A DNA stretch of 9,361 nucleotides from Candidatus Gastranaerophilales bacterium HUM_12 (GCA_002102825.1 DABJ01000051.1:204-9564); one strand, 5' to 3'. Numbered from the stretch's first letter, positions 1 to 6,517 are shown. The notes: generated by a model not told the origin, from the letters alone. A program made the numbers and translations.

Positions 1-174
1 TGTTGGCATTGTTAATGCTGCTACTACTCCGATTACTCCAAGAGTTATTAATACTTCAGCTAAGGTAAATGCTACTCTTTTACTAATGCGTCGTAAATCC
101 TTGCTATGAGAGGCTTTTAACACAGTGCCCCCCCCCTCGAAAGTCGCACTATGACTGTGTTTTGATATGTTCAT
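1..174 (-). CDS. Type IV prepilin-like protein, N-terminal part (runs off left edge)
   Basis: Reading the minus strand from the ATG at 174-172 gives 58 uninterrupted codons to the window edge. Residues 33-57 read RVAFTLAEVLITLGVI followed by GVVAALTMP, the N-methylation and hydrophobic N-terminus of type IV pilins and pseudopilins: Ala35 at -1, Phe36 at +1, Glu40 at +5, then an assembly helix. Prepilin peptidase would be expected to cut before Phe36. The 35-residue leader is long for a type IVa prepilin and contains Gly14-Gly16 encoded by a run of nine G. An AGAGG ribosome site lies four bases before the ATG, and a good promoter lies just upstream. A GTG at 123-121, directly after the G run, would give a more usual 18-residue leader. 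The head domain is outside the window, so pilus subunit versus minor pseudopilin cannot be decided. Confidence 0.75.
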   Translation of the reverse strand, partial: MNISKHSHSATFEGGGTVLKASHSKDLRRISKRVAFTLAEVLITLGVIGVVAALTMPT

Positions 175-206
175 ACTTCCTCTCTTTAAATTTGTGTTAC
201 ATACCA

Positions 207-235
207 AGTATAACAAATTTTTTGAATTATTTCAA
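207..235 (-). promoter_or_regulatory. Sigma70-type promoter of the prepilin gene
   Basis: On the minus strand TTGAAA (235-230) and TATACT (212-207) are separated by exactly 17 bases, each one mismatch from consensus. A start near 200 would give a 5' leader of about 26 nt containing the AGAGG ribosome site. A-rich sequence upstream could act as an UP element. Seen in sequence; use is inferred. Confidence 0.6.
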
Positions 236-263
236 GATTGCAAAAAGCTTTTAAAAAAAATAG

Positions 264-290
264 AAAAAATAAAAAGGGTCTTATAACCCT
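264..290 (-). terminator. Rho-independent terminator after tRNA-Lys
   Basis: On the minus strand AGGGT (290-286 complement) and ACCCT pair around a six-base loop (TATAAG), followed by TTTT A TTTTTT. It lies 16 bases past the tRNA 3' end and before the separate prepilin promoter, so it fits termination of the tRNA transcript. The stem is short (5 bp), so strength is uncertain. Confidence 0.6.
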
Positions 291-306
291 CTTATAATAA
301 AAAATT

Positions 307-379
307 TGCGCTTGACGCGATTCGAACGCGTGACCTATCCCTTAAAAGGGGAGTGCTCTACCTGCTGAGCTACAAGCGC
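307..379 (-). tRNA. tRNA-Lys (anticodon UUU)
   Basis: The minus strand folds as a complete 73-nt cloverleaf. The acceptor stem is GCGCTTG/CAAGCGC (7 bp), the D stem GCTC/GAGC with an AGCAGGTA loop, the anticodon loop CTTTTAA with TTT at 346-344, the T stem ACGCG/CGCGT with a TTCGAAT loop, and the discriminator is A. The anticodon stem CTCCC/GGGAT has one mismatch at its outer pair (27-43). The 3' CCA is not encoded (AAT follows), so it must be added by the CCA-adding enzyme. UUU reads both lysine codons AAA and AAG. Confidence 0.96.
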
Positions 380-409
380 ATATTATCTATTCATATTTCC
401 TTTGGCTAT

Positions 410-423
410 CGGTGAACTCACCG
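410..423. repeat. Perfect inverted repeat in the tRNA-Lys leader
   Basis: CGGTGA-AC-TCACCG is a perfect 6-bp inverted repeat. It lies just downstream of the predicted tRNA start site, about 30 bases before the mature 5' end. It may form a hairpin in the precursor or act as a protein site. Nothing in the sequence decides which. Confidence 0.45.
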
Positions 424-432
424 TGTGTACTC

Positions 433-461
433 ATAGTAACAAGAACATTTTTAAAAGTCAA
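433..461 (-). promoter_or_regulatory. Sigma70-type promoter of tRNA-Lys
   Basis: On the minus strand TTGACT (461-456) and TACTAT (438-433) are 17 bases apart. Initiation near 426 would leave a roughly 47-nt 5' leader before the tRNA. The rest of the 381-549 spacer shows only A/T-rich sequence, the leader inverted repeat and the terminator of the next gene. Confidence 0.6.
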
Positions 462-522
462 CAGTTTTTTTTATAAAATTTTAAAATTTACTATTCTTCA
501 ATATAAATAACTTTAAAAAATC

Positions 523-551
523 AAAAAAAAATCCGCAATTTGCGGATTTTT
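523..551 (-). terminator. Rho-independent terminator of the HTH regulator gene
   Basis: ATCCGC (531-536) and GCGGAT (542-547) form a GC-rich stem with an AATTT loop. On the minus strand it is followed by a run of at least eight T. The 3' T run of the plus-strand reading overlaps the TAA stop (552-550), so the hairpin begins immediately at the end of the coding region. Confidence 0.8.
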
Positions 552-1110
552 AATCAACATCTATATGTTTTCTTGCACATTCAAACATTGAGTTTATTAG
601 TGCTGCATTGTTATTTAGGTTCATTCCGTTGGTTTCAAGGACTTGTTTAACTCTTTCTTCCCAAATATTATAAATATCATTTTTATCAAGCTCTAAAATT
701 TGCCCAATCATGTTCAACTCTTTAAAATCAATGGGAACAGGATAAGCTCCTCGTAGCATGTCAACAATATCAACTCTTTTCTTTCGCGGAAATGCTTTTA
801 AAAATGTTACAATACTCATTTTTTTGTCATGTAGCATGCTCTTCAGTAATTCGATTGTATCATCTTGCAATATTGGTTCTTGCGGAATTTTATATTCCTC
901 AAATTCCTCCGGTTTAATATCCATGACCGTTGCAATTCTCTCCAGTGTTGTACTTCTTGTTGAAAAAGGTATTGTTTCATCAATAAGATTGTAAACATAA
1001 GATAGCGTAACTCCAATCATTTCGGCAAAATCCTTTTTGTGCAAATTGTTTTTCTCTAAGAATTTTGCAACTTTTTGAGAACTTTTTTCTTTTGTAATTT
1101 TATTTTTCAT
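550..1110 (-). CDS. Regulator with two tandem XRE-like helix-turn-helix units
   Basis: This is a 186-residue putative DNA-binding protein. Residues about 11-74 look like an XRE/Cro-C1 domain: KNNLHKKDFAEMIGVTLSYV supplies the helix-turn-helix and TLERIATVMDIKPEEF the closing helices. Residues about 88-152 appear to repeat this fold: MSIVTFLKAF is followed by VDMLRGAYPVPIDFKELNMI and then LELDKNDIYNIW, which aligns with the first unit. The second unit lacks an obvious recognition helix and may serve dimerisation. Residues 153-186 form a short tail with no motif seen. There is no ligand domain, peptidase domain or signal peptide. AGAGGT lies five bases before the ATG, supporting this start. The gene is divergent from pth across a palindrome-rich spacer, where it could act. 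Target and ligand are unknown. Confidence 0.8.
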   Translation of the reverse strand: MKNKITKEKSSQKVAKFLEKNNLHKKDFAEMIGVTLSYVYNLIDETIPFSTRSTTLERIATVMDIKPEEFEEYKIPQEPILQDDTIELLKSMLHDKKMSIVTFLKAFPRKKRVDIVDMLRGAYPVPIDFKELNMIGQILELDKNDIYNIWEERVKQVLETNGMNLNNNAALINSMFECARKHIDVD

Positions 1111-1133
1111 TGTTTACCTCTTTTGTTTTTCTT

Positions 1134-1162
1134 AATTTAGTCATTATTTATCTTTTTGTTAA
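1134..1162 (-). promoter_or_regulatory. Possible promoter of the HTH regulator gene
   Basis: On the minus strand TTAACA (1162-1157) and TAAATT (1139-1134) are 17 bases apart. The -35 has one mismatch and the -10 two, in very AT-rich sequence where such matches occur by chance. The -35 overlaps the palindrome TTAAGCTTAA, which would suit autoregulation. Confidence 0.3.
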
Positions 1163-1225
1163 GCTTAATCTTGCTATACCATTACGGTAATATTTATTTA
1201 CGTTAAAATACTAAATATAAGTATT
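1159..1225. promoter_or_regulatory. Cluster of three palindromes in the HTH-pth divergent spacer
   Basis: Three inverted repeats lie within 67 bases: TTAAGCTTAA (1159-1168, perfect), ATTAC-G-GTAAT (1181-1191, perfect around one base) and AATACT-N7-AGTATT (1207-1225). They sit between the two divergent start codons. XRE-family proteins usually bind such dyads, so operator sites are plausible. No clear sigma70 promoter for pth could be picked out here; several weak -10-like hexamers are present. Confidence 0.4.
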
Positions 1226-1236
1226 ATTTAAATAAT

Positions 1237-1243
1237 GAGAGGT
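1237..1243 (+). promoter_or_regulatory. Ribosome binding site that fixes the pth start
   Basis: GAGAGGT lies nine bases before the ATG at 1253. An in-frame ATG at 1235 overlaps this site and has no ribosome site of its own, so the 1253 start is preferred. It also gives the family-typical N-terminus MKLVVGLGN. Confidence 0.8.
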
Positions 1244-1252
1244 TTTTATAAA

Positions 1253-1810
1253 ATGAAATTAGTAGTCGGTTTGGGTAATGTTGGGGATAAATATTGTTTC
1301 ACACGTCATAACACCGGTTTCATGGTGATTGATAAGTGGGCTATAATGAATGATTTGACTTTTAAAGAAGAAAAAAAGTTTAAATGTTTTATGACTAAAT
1401 TCAAAAGAGGAATGGAAGATATTCTACTTATCAAACCTACAACTTTTATGAATTTGTCCGGAGAATCTGTTATTGCTGTTATGAATTATTACAAAATTGA
1501 CGTTGAAGATATTATTGTTGTTTATGATGATTTATCACTAGAACTTGGAAAAATGAGATTTCGTCCAGATGGTTCTGATGGGGGACATAATGGGATAAAA
1601 TCTGTTATTAAATGTGTAGGAACATCTAAAATTCCAAGATTAAAAGTCGGTATTGGGCCTCAACCTCCGATTCCTGCAGAAACTTTTGTTTTACAGAATT
1701 TTTATAAAGATCAGTTGGAATCATTAAAACCGGTTCTAAAAAATGCTATTATGGGATTGGAATACTATTTTGATAATGGAATGCAAAAAACTCAAAATCA
1801 ATTTAACTAG
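1253..1810 (+). CDS. pth: Peptidyl-tRNA hydrolase
   Basis: Cytoplasmic enzyme that hydrolyses the ester bond of peptidyl-tRNAs released from stalled ribosomes, recycling tRNA. The 185-residue length is normal for bacterial Pth. Visible signatures, numbered from the chosen Met: GLGN (6-9), Y14 and TRHNTGF (17-23) with catalytic His19; KPTTFMNLSGES (61-72) with Asn67; YDDLSLELG (91-99) with Asp92; GSDGGHNGIKS (107-117) with Asn113. These correspond to Asn10, His20, Asn68, Asp93 and Asn114 of the E. coli enzyme. The usual proline after GLGN (GLGNPG) is valine here. The upstream ATG at 1235 would add MRGFYK but overlaps the ribosome site. The next gene has its own promoter beginning right after this stop. 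Confidence 0.96.
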   Translation: MKLVVGLGNVGDKYCFTRHNTGFMVIDKWAIMNDLTFKEEKKFKCFMTKFKRGMEDILLIKPTTFMNLSGESVIAVMNYYKIDVEDIIVVYDDLSLELGKMRFRPDGSDGGHNGIKSVIKCVGTSKIPRLKVGIGPQPPIPAETFVLQNFYKDQLESLKPVLKNAIMGLEYYFDNGMQKTQNQFN

Positions 1811-1811
1811 A

Positions 1812-1840
1812 TTGAATAATCTAAGGTTTAATGCTATAAT
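1812..1840 (+). promoter_or_regulatory. Strong sigma70 promoter of the TPR gene
   Basis: TTGAAT (1812-1817), 17 bases, then TATAAT (1835-1840), with an extended -10 TG at 1832-1833. It starts one base after the pth stop. Initiation near 1847 gives a short leader that contains the AGGAG ribosome site at 1861-1865. Confidence 0.75.
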
Positions 1841-1872
1841 GGTACAAGCAAATGTATTAAAGGAGTGAGTAA

Positions 1873-3288
1873 ATGAGTTTACAATTAGCAGAACAATTTG
1901 AAGCTAACGAACAATATGAAGATGCCTATCGTGAATATAAAGAAGTTTATGAACAAAACCCGGACGATTTAGGTTTGTTGGAAAGACTTGGTCACTTATC
2001 TTTGATTTTGGATAGACCGGAAGAAGCTGCAGGTTATTATAATGAAATTATTAAGCGTGATGTGACAAACCCTTTAGCTTATGAACAACTGATGACTATT
2101 TATGAAAATACCGATAAATATAAATATTATATTTACCGTGGAAATAAAAATTCAATTGAGGGTAAATTAGATTTCGCGATAAGTGATTTCAAAAAAGCTT
2201 TGCATGTCGCAAGTGAAGAAACTCAAATTGTTATGACTCGTTTAACTCTTGCCAATTTATATCGTCAAGCAGGTCAAACTCTTAAAGCAATTGACGAGTA
2301 TAATGTAATTCTTGAATATGATAATCTGCATGAAGAAATTTTCTTGCAACTCGCTGATTTATATTTGCAAGATGAGGCTTATTCCAGTGCTATTGATGCT
2401 CTTAGCCGTGCCATTAAAAAGGGTTTTGATACCGATAGAATTCATGAAGCTCTTGCAACTGTATATTTAAAAAGTGGAGATGCTAAGAAAGCTATTGAAT
2501 ATACAAAAGATGATTTATTAAAAATTCAGTGTATGTTAGAAATCGGTGAAGTCGAGGAAGCTTTTTCTAAATTAAAATCTCTGCCTGAAGATTTAAAAAC
2601 TTCTCCAAAATATTTTACATTAATGGCTCAGTATTGCTATTCTGCTAAAGATTTTGAAAAAGCATTGATGTATATTGATGAATACAATAAGATTCAACCG
2701 AATTCTCCATTGACTTTCCAAATGAGAGCTTTGGTTTATGAAGAAATGGGTGATGAATATAATGCCCACGTAAACTGGGGTAAATATAATATCACTCGCA
2801 AGAATGTTGATATTGCAATCAATGAGTTTTTGAATGCTATTCAATTGAAAGATGATGATATTGATTTGATGTTCACATTGGCTGGTTTGTTGACTGATAA
2901 TGGTGAAGTTAACCATGCCGCGGAATATTATGAAAAAATTATTAAACGAGACCCTAAAAATAAAGAAGCTCTTGCAAAGTTAGCTCAATTCCGTGAAGGA
3001 ATTGGTGATTATAAAATGCAAGTAGCTTATTTAGAAAAGATTGTTGAAGTCGATCCAAAAGACTTAAATGCACTAAAAAATCTTGCAAAAGCTTATGAAA
3101 AGATTAGAGCCAATTCTAAAGCAATTGAAGTTTATAATAAATACTTAGAATTAGTTAAGGATCCTGTTGATTATAAAATGGCTAAAGCAAGATTAGATAA
3201 GCTTGATGCTTCTGTTTCTGGGGAATCGGAAGATTCTGAGGGTTTGCTGGATAAGATAATAGGATTTTTTAAGAAAAGTGGAATGTAA
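1873..3288 (+). CDS. Cytoplasmic tetratricopeptide repeat (TPR) protein
   Basis: A 471-residue protein built almost entirely from TPR helix pairs. Recognisable units include residues 1-31 (AEQFEANEQYEDAYREYKEV), 36-64, 97-115, 124-150, 157-183, 190-212, 247-277, 282-300, 309-327, 333-361, 367-395 and 401-428. Each has the small and hydrophobic TPR spacing, and several end in DP- or NP-type turns such as KRDPKN and VDPKDL. There is no signal peptide or membrane segment, so a cytoplasmic scaffold is expected. The last 20 residues form a Ser/Glu-acidic linker (ASVSGESEDSE) followed by an amphipathic helix (LLDKIIGFFKKSG), which could bind a membrane or partner. AGGAG lies seven bases before the ATG. 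TPRs mediate protein contacts; the partner cannot be inferred. Confidence 0.9.
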   Translation: MSLQLAEQFEANEQYEDAYREYKEVYEQNPDDLGLLERLGHLSLILDRPEEAAGYYNEIIKRDVTNPLAYEQLMTIYENTDKYKYYIYRGNKNSIEGKLDFAISDFKKALHVASEETQIVMTRLTLANLYRQAGQTLKAIDEYNVILEYDNLHEEIFLQLADLYLQDEAYSSAIDALSRAIKKGFDTDRIHEALATVYLKSGDAKKAIEYTKDDLLKIQCMLEIGEVEEAFSKLKSLPEDLKTSPKYFTLMAQYCYSAKDFEKALMYIDEYNKIQPNSPLTFQMRALVYEEMGDEYNAHVNWGKYNITRKNVDIAINEFLNAIQLKDDDIDLMFTLAGLLTDNGEVNHAAEYYEKIIKRDPKNKEALAKLAQFREGIGDYKMQVAYLEKIVEVDPKDLNALKNLAKAYEKIRANSKAIEVYNKYLELVKDPVDYKMAKARLDKLDASVSGESEDSEGLLDKIIGFFKKSGM

Positions 3289-3315
3289 ATTACATTAACT
3301 TTTATCACATTTTAT

Positions 3316-3346
3316 AAAAAAAGAGGTCGTTAAGGCTTCTTTTTTT
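3316..3346 (+). terminator. Rho-independent terminator after the TPR gene
   Basis: AAAAAAAGAGGTC and GGCTTCTTTTTTT pair around a GTTAA loop, with two G-U wobbles in the RNA stem and a seven-T run at the end. It lies 28 bases after the TPR stop and separates that gene from the transporter gene. Confidence 0.7.
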
Positions 3347-3387
3347 GTATAATTATAGAATAATATACAGTAATTGGTAGGGGTAAA

Positions 3388-4671
3388 ATGAGTAGATTTA
3401 TTGGAATTCTTGGAATAATTTTTATTTTTGGGCTTGCGTATTTGATGTCTAATAATAGAAAGGCAATTAATTATAAAACAGTTGGAATGGGTTTTTTACT
3501 TCAAGTTTTATTTGCTGTTTTTGTTTTTAAAGTTCCTTTAGGTCAAAAATTGTTTATGGCAATCGGTTTGTTTATCCAAAAGCTACTAGTATTTGCAAAA
3601 CAAGGTGGACAATTCGTTTTTGGTGGATTGATGAGTGACAAATTTGGAGAATTCTTTACCCAAGGGGGTTCTGTTTTTGCCTTACAGTTGATTTGTTCAA
3701 TGGTATTTATGATGATACTTGTAAACATGCTTTATTACTATGGAATTATGCAAAGAGTTGTTGCTGTTTTGGGTAAAGGCATGAATAAATTATTAGATGT
3801 GTCCGGGGCTGAAGCTTTATCAAATGTAGCTAGTGCATTTGTTGGGCAAATCGTTGCTCAAATAATGATTAAACCATATTTGGCAAATTTAACTCGATCT
3901 GAACTTTTGGCATCAATGGCCGGAAGCTTGGCATGTATTTCCGGAGCGACTATGCCTATATATATTGCAATGGGTATTCCTGCCCAATATTTGTTGGCTT
4001 CTTCAATAATGGCAGCTCCTGGAGCTTTGGTGATTTCGAAAATTGTTTATCCGGAGGTGAATGTTCCGGAAACAAGCAAAGATTTTAAAATATCTGTAAG
4101 TAAACGTCATAGAACTCACATCAATGTTTTTGATGCTATTTCATCTGGCGCATCAGAGGGTATGAAAGTTGCTATAAATGTTGTTGCAATGATTTTGGCT
4201 TTAGTCGCTCTTGTTGCAATGATTGATTGGTTCTTGGCTGGTTTTGGCAGTTTGGTTGTTAAGTATTTACATTTCAACCTTACTTGTATTGGAATGGATT
4301 TATCTCATTTATCACTGAATATGATTTTGGGTAAAATATTTGCTATTTTTGCAGCTCTAATGGGAGTACCATTAAAAGAAGCAACAACTGTTGGTGGTTT
4401 GATGGGGACAAAACTTGTTCTAAATGAAATGGTCGCTTATATGGATTTAACAAATCCTGCAGTTCATTTGTCTGCTAAATCCTTCTTAATTGCAAGTTTT
4501 GCTCTCTGTAGTTTTGGTAATTTAGGTTCAATCGCTATTTTGTTGGGTGGTATTGGTGAACTTGCTCCTAACCAAAGAAAGAATTTAGCGAGATTAGGTG
4601 TTCGGGCATTGATTTGTGGAACCTTAACTTGCTATATGTCAGCAGCTATTGTTGGAATTATATTTAATTAA
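3388..4671 (+). CDS. CNT-family (concentrative) nucleoside transporter with altered substrate motif
   Basis: A 427-residue inner-membrane protein, the usual length for bacterial CNT carriers (NupC type), which import nucleosides with Na+ or H+. The order matches the family: N-terminal membrane segments (2-20, 34-50), a central gate (about 97-220) with SGAEALSNVAS (139-149), IKPYLANLTRSELLA (161-175) and MAAPGALVISKIVYPE (208-223), then a C-terminal half with GVPLKEA (326-332), KLVLNEMVAY (342-351) and CSFGNLGSIAI (374-384). Glu347, Phe376, Asn378 and Ser381 match residues placed around the ribose in the Vibrio structure. The normal GQTEAP hairpin motif, which contacts the base, reads GQIVAQ (153-158). 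AGGGG lies four bases before the ATG. A TATAAT at 3348-3353 has no good -35. No terminator precedes ribF, so read-through is possible. Confidence 0.9.
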   Translation: MSRFIGILGIIFIFGLAYLMSNNRKAINYKTVGMGFLLQVLFAVFVFKVPLGQKLFMAIGLFIQKLLVFAKQGGQFVFGGLMSDKFGEFFTQGGSVFALQLICSMVFMMILVNMLYYYGIMQRVVAVLGKGMNKLLDVSGAEALSNVASAFVGQIVAQIMIKPYLANLTRSELLASMAGSLACISGATMPIYIAMGIPAQYLLASSIMAAPGALVISKIVYPEVNVPETSKDFKISVSKRHRTHINVFDAISSGASEGMKVAINVVAMILALVALVAMIDWFLAGFGSLVVKYLHFNLTCIGMDLSHLSLNMILGKIFAIFAALMGVPLKEATTVGGLMGTKLVLNEMVAYMDLTNPAVHLSAKSFLIASFALCSFGNLGSIAILLGGIGELAPNQRKNLARLGVRALICGTLTCYMSAAIVGIIFN

Positions 4672-4685
4672 CATTTTTTACAATT

Positions 4686-4713
4686 TTTACAAGTCATTTT
4701 TTTAGGATATAAT
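4686..4713 (+). promoter_or_regulatory. Promoter immediately upstream of ribF
   Basis: TTTACA (4686-4691), 16 bases, then TATAAT (4708-4713). The ATG begins only six bases after the -10, so initiation would fall at or next to the A of the start codon. The only SD-like bases, AGGA at 4704-4707, would be upstream of the transcript and are also 12 bases from the ATG. The 48-base spacer is too short for an FMN riboswitch, and none is seen. Confidence 0.45.
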
Positions 4714-4719
4714 AAAATT

Positions 4720-5616
4720 ATGGAAATAATCCGAGAACTGAAAGAAATTCCAAATTTATCGTTGGCACTGGGCTTTTTTGATGGTGTTCATTTAGGTCAT
4801 CAAGCCGTTATTTCATGTGCTGTTGATTTCGCAAAGGAAATAAATTCAAAATCTGCGGTAATTACATTCAAAGAACATCCGTTTTGTTATTTCAAAGGTG
4901 TTTCTCCAAAATATATTTTGACTTTGGAAGATAAATACAAATATATGGCAGAATTGGGTTTGGATTATGTTTTTGAATTAGATTTTGGTTCTGTTTGTCA
5001 TTTGACACCGGCTCAGTATTTGGAAGATGTTTTGATAAAATACTTTTCTCCGAAGGCCATTTCTACTGGATTTAATCATCATTTTGGTGTTGATAAGTCT
5101 GGGAATGTAAAATTTCTATCTGATAGTCAAAGTCGATTTGATTATTTGTATTTTGCTACTCCTCCACAATCAATTTATGGCGATGTGATTAGCAGTACTG
5201 CAATTCGTCATTATATAAAAACCGGTTCAATGTACATGGCTCAATCAATGTTGGGTCGTAAGTTTACTGTTGGGGGAACTGTTGTTAAAGGCAAACAATT
5301 GGGTGCAAAGATCGGTTATCCTACAGCGAATTTGATTTATCCGTTGGATATTGTTGAGCCACCATGCGGTGTTTATGATGTTGATGTAGAATTGGATAAT
5401 GGGCAAATTTATAAAGGTTTAGCTAATTTTGGAGTTGCTCCAACTGTTTCAAATGACGGTATTAAAGCTTTAGAAGTTTATATTTTGAAATTTAATGGCA
5501 ATTTGTATGATAAAAACATTAAAGTAAGTTTTAATAAAATGATTAGACCTGAAATTAAGTTTGCAAATATTGATGAATTGAGAACTCAGATTGATATTGA
5601 TATTCAGTCTTTATAG
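4720..5616 (+). CDS. ribF: Bifunctional riboflavin kinase / FAD synthetase
   Basis: Converts riboflavin to FMN and then FAD in the cytoplasm. The 298-residue length is typical of the two-domain prokaryotic enzyme. The N-terminal adenylyltransferase half (about 1-175) shows GFFDGVHLGHQ (18-28), the nucleotidyltransferase HxGH signature, and ISSTAIRHYI (157-166). The C-terminal flavokinase half (about 180-298) shows GRKFTVGGTVVKG (179-191), IGYPTANL (198-205) with the PTAN metal/ATP motif, GVYDV, and LEVYILKFNGNLY (251-263) with the catalytic Glu252. Two usual motifs are modified: TFDPHP reads TFKEHP (49-54), and the GxDFRFG region reads GFNHHFG (117-123). The alignment supports the ATG at 4720, although it has almost no leader if the nearby promoter is used. 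The gene ends at a bidirectional terminator shared with fabI. Confidence 0.95.
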   Translation: MEIIRELKEIPNLSLALGFFDGVHLGHQAVISCAVDFAKEINSKSAVITFKEHPFCYFKGVSPKYILTLEDKYKYMAELGLDYVFELDFGSVCHLTPAQYLEDVLIKYFSPKAISTGFNHHFGVDKSGNVKFLSDSQSRFDYLYFATPPQSIYGDVISSTAIRHYIKTGSMYMAQSMLGRKFTVGGTVVKGKQLGAKIGYPTANLIYPLDIVEPPCGVYDVDVELDNGQIYKGLANFGVAPTVSNDGIKALEVYILKFNGNLYDKNIKVSFNKMIRPEIKFANIDELRTQIDIDIQSL

Positions 5617-5650
5617 TTGTTATTTTGAATTCTAAAAATGTTTATATATG

Positions 5651-5686
5651 AAAAATCCCTTAACATTTTTATGCTAAGGGATTTTT
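5651..5686. terminator. Bidirectional terminator between ribF and fabI
   Basis: AAAAATCCCTTA (5651-5662) and TAAGGGATTTTT (5675-5686) form a perfect 12-bp stem around a 12-base loop that can add a further CAT/ATG pairing. A run of A on one side and T on the other makes it work in both directions, as expected between convergent genes. Confidence 0.88.
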
Positions 5687-5707
5687 ACTTACTAAAACTA
5701 TAGCTAA

Positions 5708-6517
5708 TTATAATTCAACATTGTTAGAAATGATGTCCATTTCTTCTGCAGATGCATAAGCTGAGTGACAACCACAATCAACGTAGATAACTTCACCTGT
5801 TGTTCCTGTTGACAAGTCAGATGCTAAGTATAAACCAGCTTTACCAACATCTTCTAATGCAACGTTACGTTTCATTGGTGCTCTCAAAACAGCCGCTTTA
5901 AGCATTTTTGAAAATCCGCTGATACCCATAGAAGCAAGTGTTTTTACCGGACCTGCTGATAAGCAGTTTACACGAATTCCTTTTTTACCTAAATCTACAG
6001 CCAAGAATCTCATTGTTGATTCTAAAGCTGCTTTAGCAACACCCATTACGTTGTAACTTGGAACAGAAAGAATTGAACCAAGATATGTTAGAGCGAAAAT
6101 TGAACCATTTTCATTCATAATAGGTTCTGCATTACGAGCAATTGTAACAAGAGAATATGCACTAACTCCTAATGCGGTATCCCAACCGTCTTTAGAAGTT
6201 TCAATAAATCTGCCCATCAAATCTTCTTTCTTCGCAAATGCAACTGCGTGAACTACGAAGTCTAATTTGCCGTAAACTTTTTCACATTCAGCAAATACTG
6301 CTTTTACTTCGTCTTCTTTTGTAACATCGCAACTCATAATGATTTTAGCACCCATGCTTTCAGCGATAGGTTTAACTCTTTTTTCCATAGCTTCGCCAGC
6401 ATAAGTGAAAGCAATTTCAGCACCTGCATCGTGTAATTGTTTAGCGATTCCGTATGCAATACCGTGAGTATTTGAAACTCCAAAAATTACACCTTTTTTA
6501 CCTTTCATTAAGTCCAT
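5708..6517 (-). CDS. fabI: Enoyl-[acyl-carrier-protein] reductase (NADH-type, FabI)
   Basis: Catalyses the last, NAD(P)H-dependent reduction in each cycle of type II fatty acid elongation. It is a 269-residue short-chain dehydrogenase with FabI-specific features: GVIFGVSNTHGIAYGIAK (9-26) in the nucleotide fold, CDVTKED (63-69), DFVVHAVAFAKKEDL (86-100), LTYLGSILSVPSYNVMGVAK (143-162) with Tyr145, Tyr155 and Lys162 in the FabI Y-x6-K arrangement, and SAGPVKTLASMGISGF (187-202). The C-terminus is slightly longer than usual: after VDCG it continues for about 20 residues ending IISNNVEL. GGGAG lies about eight bases before the ATG. It stands alone on its strand, convergent with ribF and divergent from the coiled-coil gene. 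The set of residues around the inhibitor pocket is that of ordinary FabI. Confidence 0.95.
   Translation of the reverse strand: MDLMKGKKGVIFGVSNTHGIAYGIAKQLHDAGAEIAFTYAGEAMEKRVKPIAESMGAKIIMSCDVTKEDEVKAVFAECEKVYGKLDFVVHAVAFAKKEDLMGRFIETSKDGWDTALGVSAYSLVTIARNAEPIMNENGSIFALTYLGSILSVPSYNVMGVAKAALESTMRFLAVDLGKKGIRVNCLSAGPVKTLASMGISGFSKMLKAAVLRAPMKRNVALEDVGKAGLYLASDLSTGTTGEVIYVDCGCHSAYASAEEMDIISNNVEL

Noticed and set aside
1..174. Prepilin gene broken at the homopolymer
   Set aside because: With nine bases in the run the ATG at 174 reads straight through into the prepilin signature without a stop, so it is intact as given.
1235..1252. Pth start at the upstream ATG (1235)
   Set aside because: The ATG overlaps the GAGAGGT ribosome site that serves the ATG at 1253, and the family N-terminus begins at the later Met.
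2620..2916. Minus-strand frame inside the TPR gene, and similar short frames inside the HTH (758-994), transporter (3543-3728) and coiled-coil genes (8153-8398, 8268-8450)
   Set aside because: Each lies opposite or inside a well-supported gene, has no recognisable domain and no good ribosome site.
4672..4719. FMN riboswitch before ribF
   Set aside because: The spacer is 48 bases and A/T-only in character, too short for the conserved riboswitch fold.
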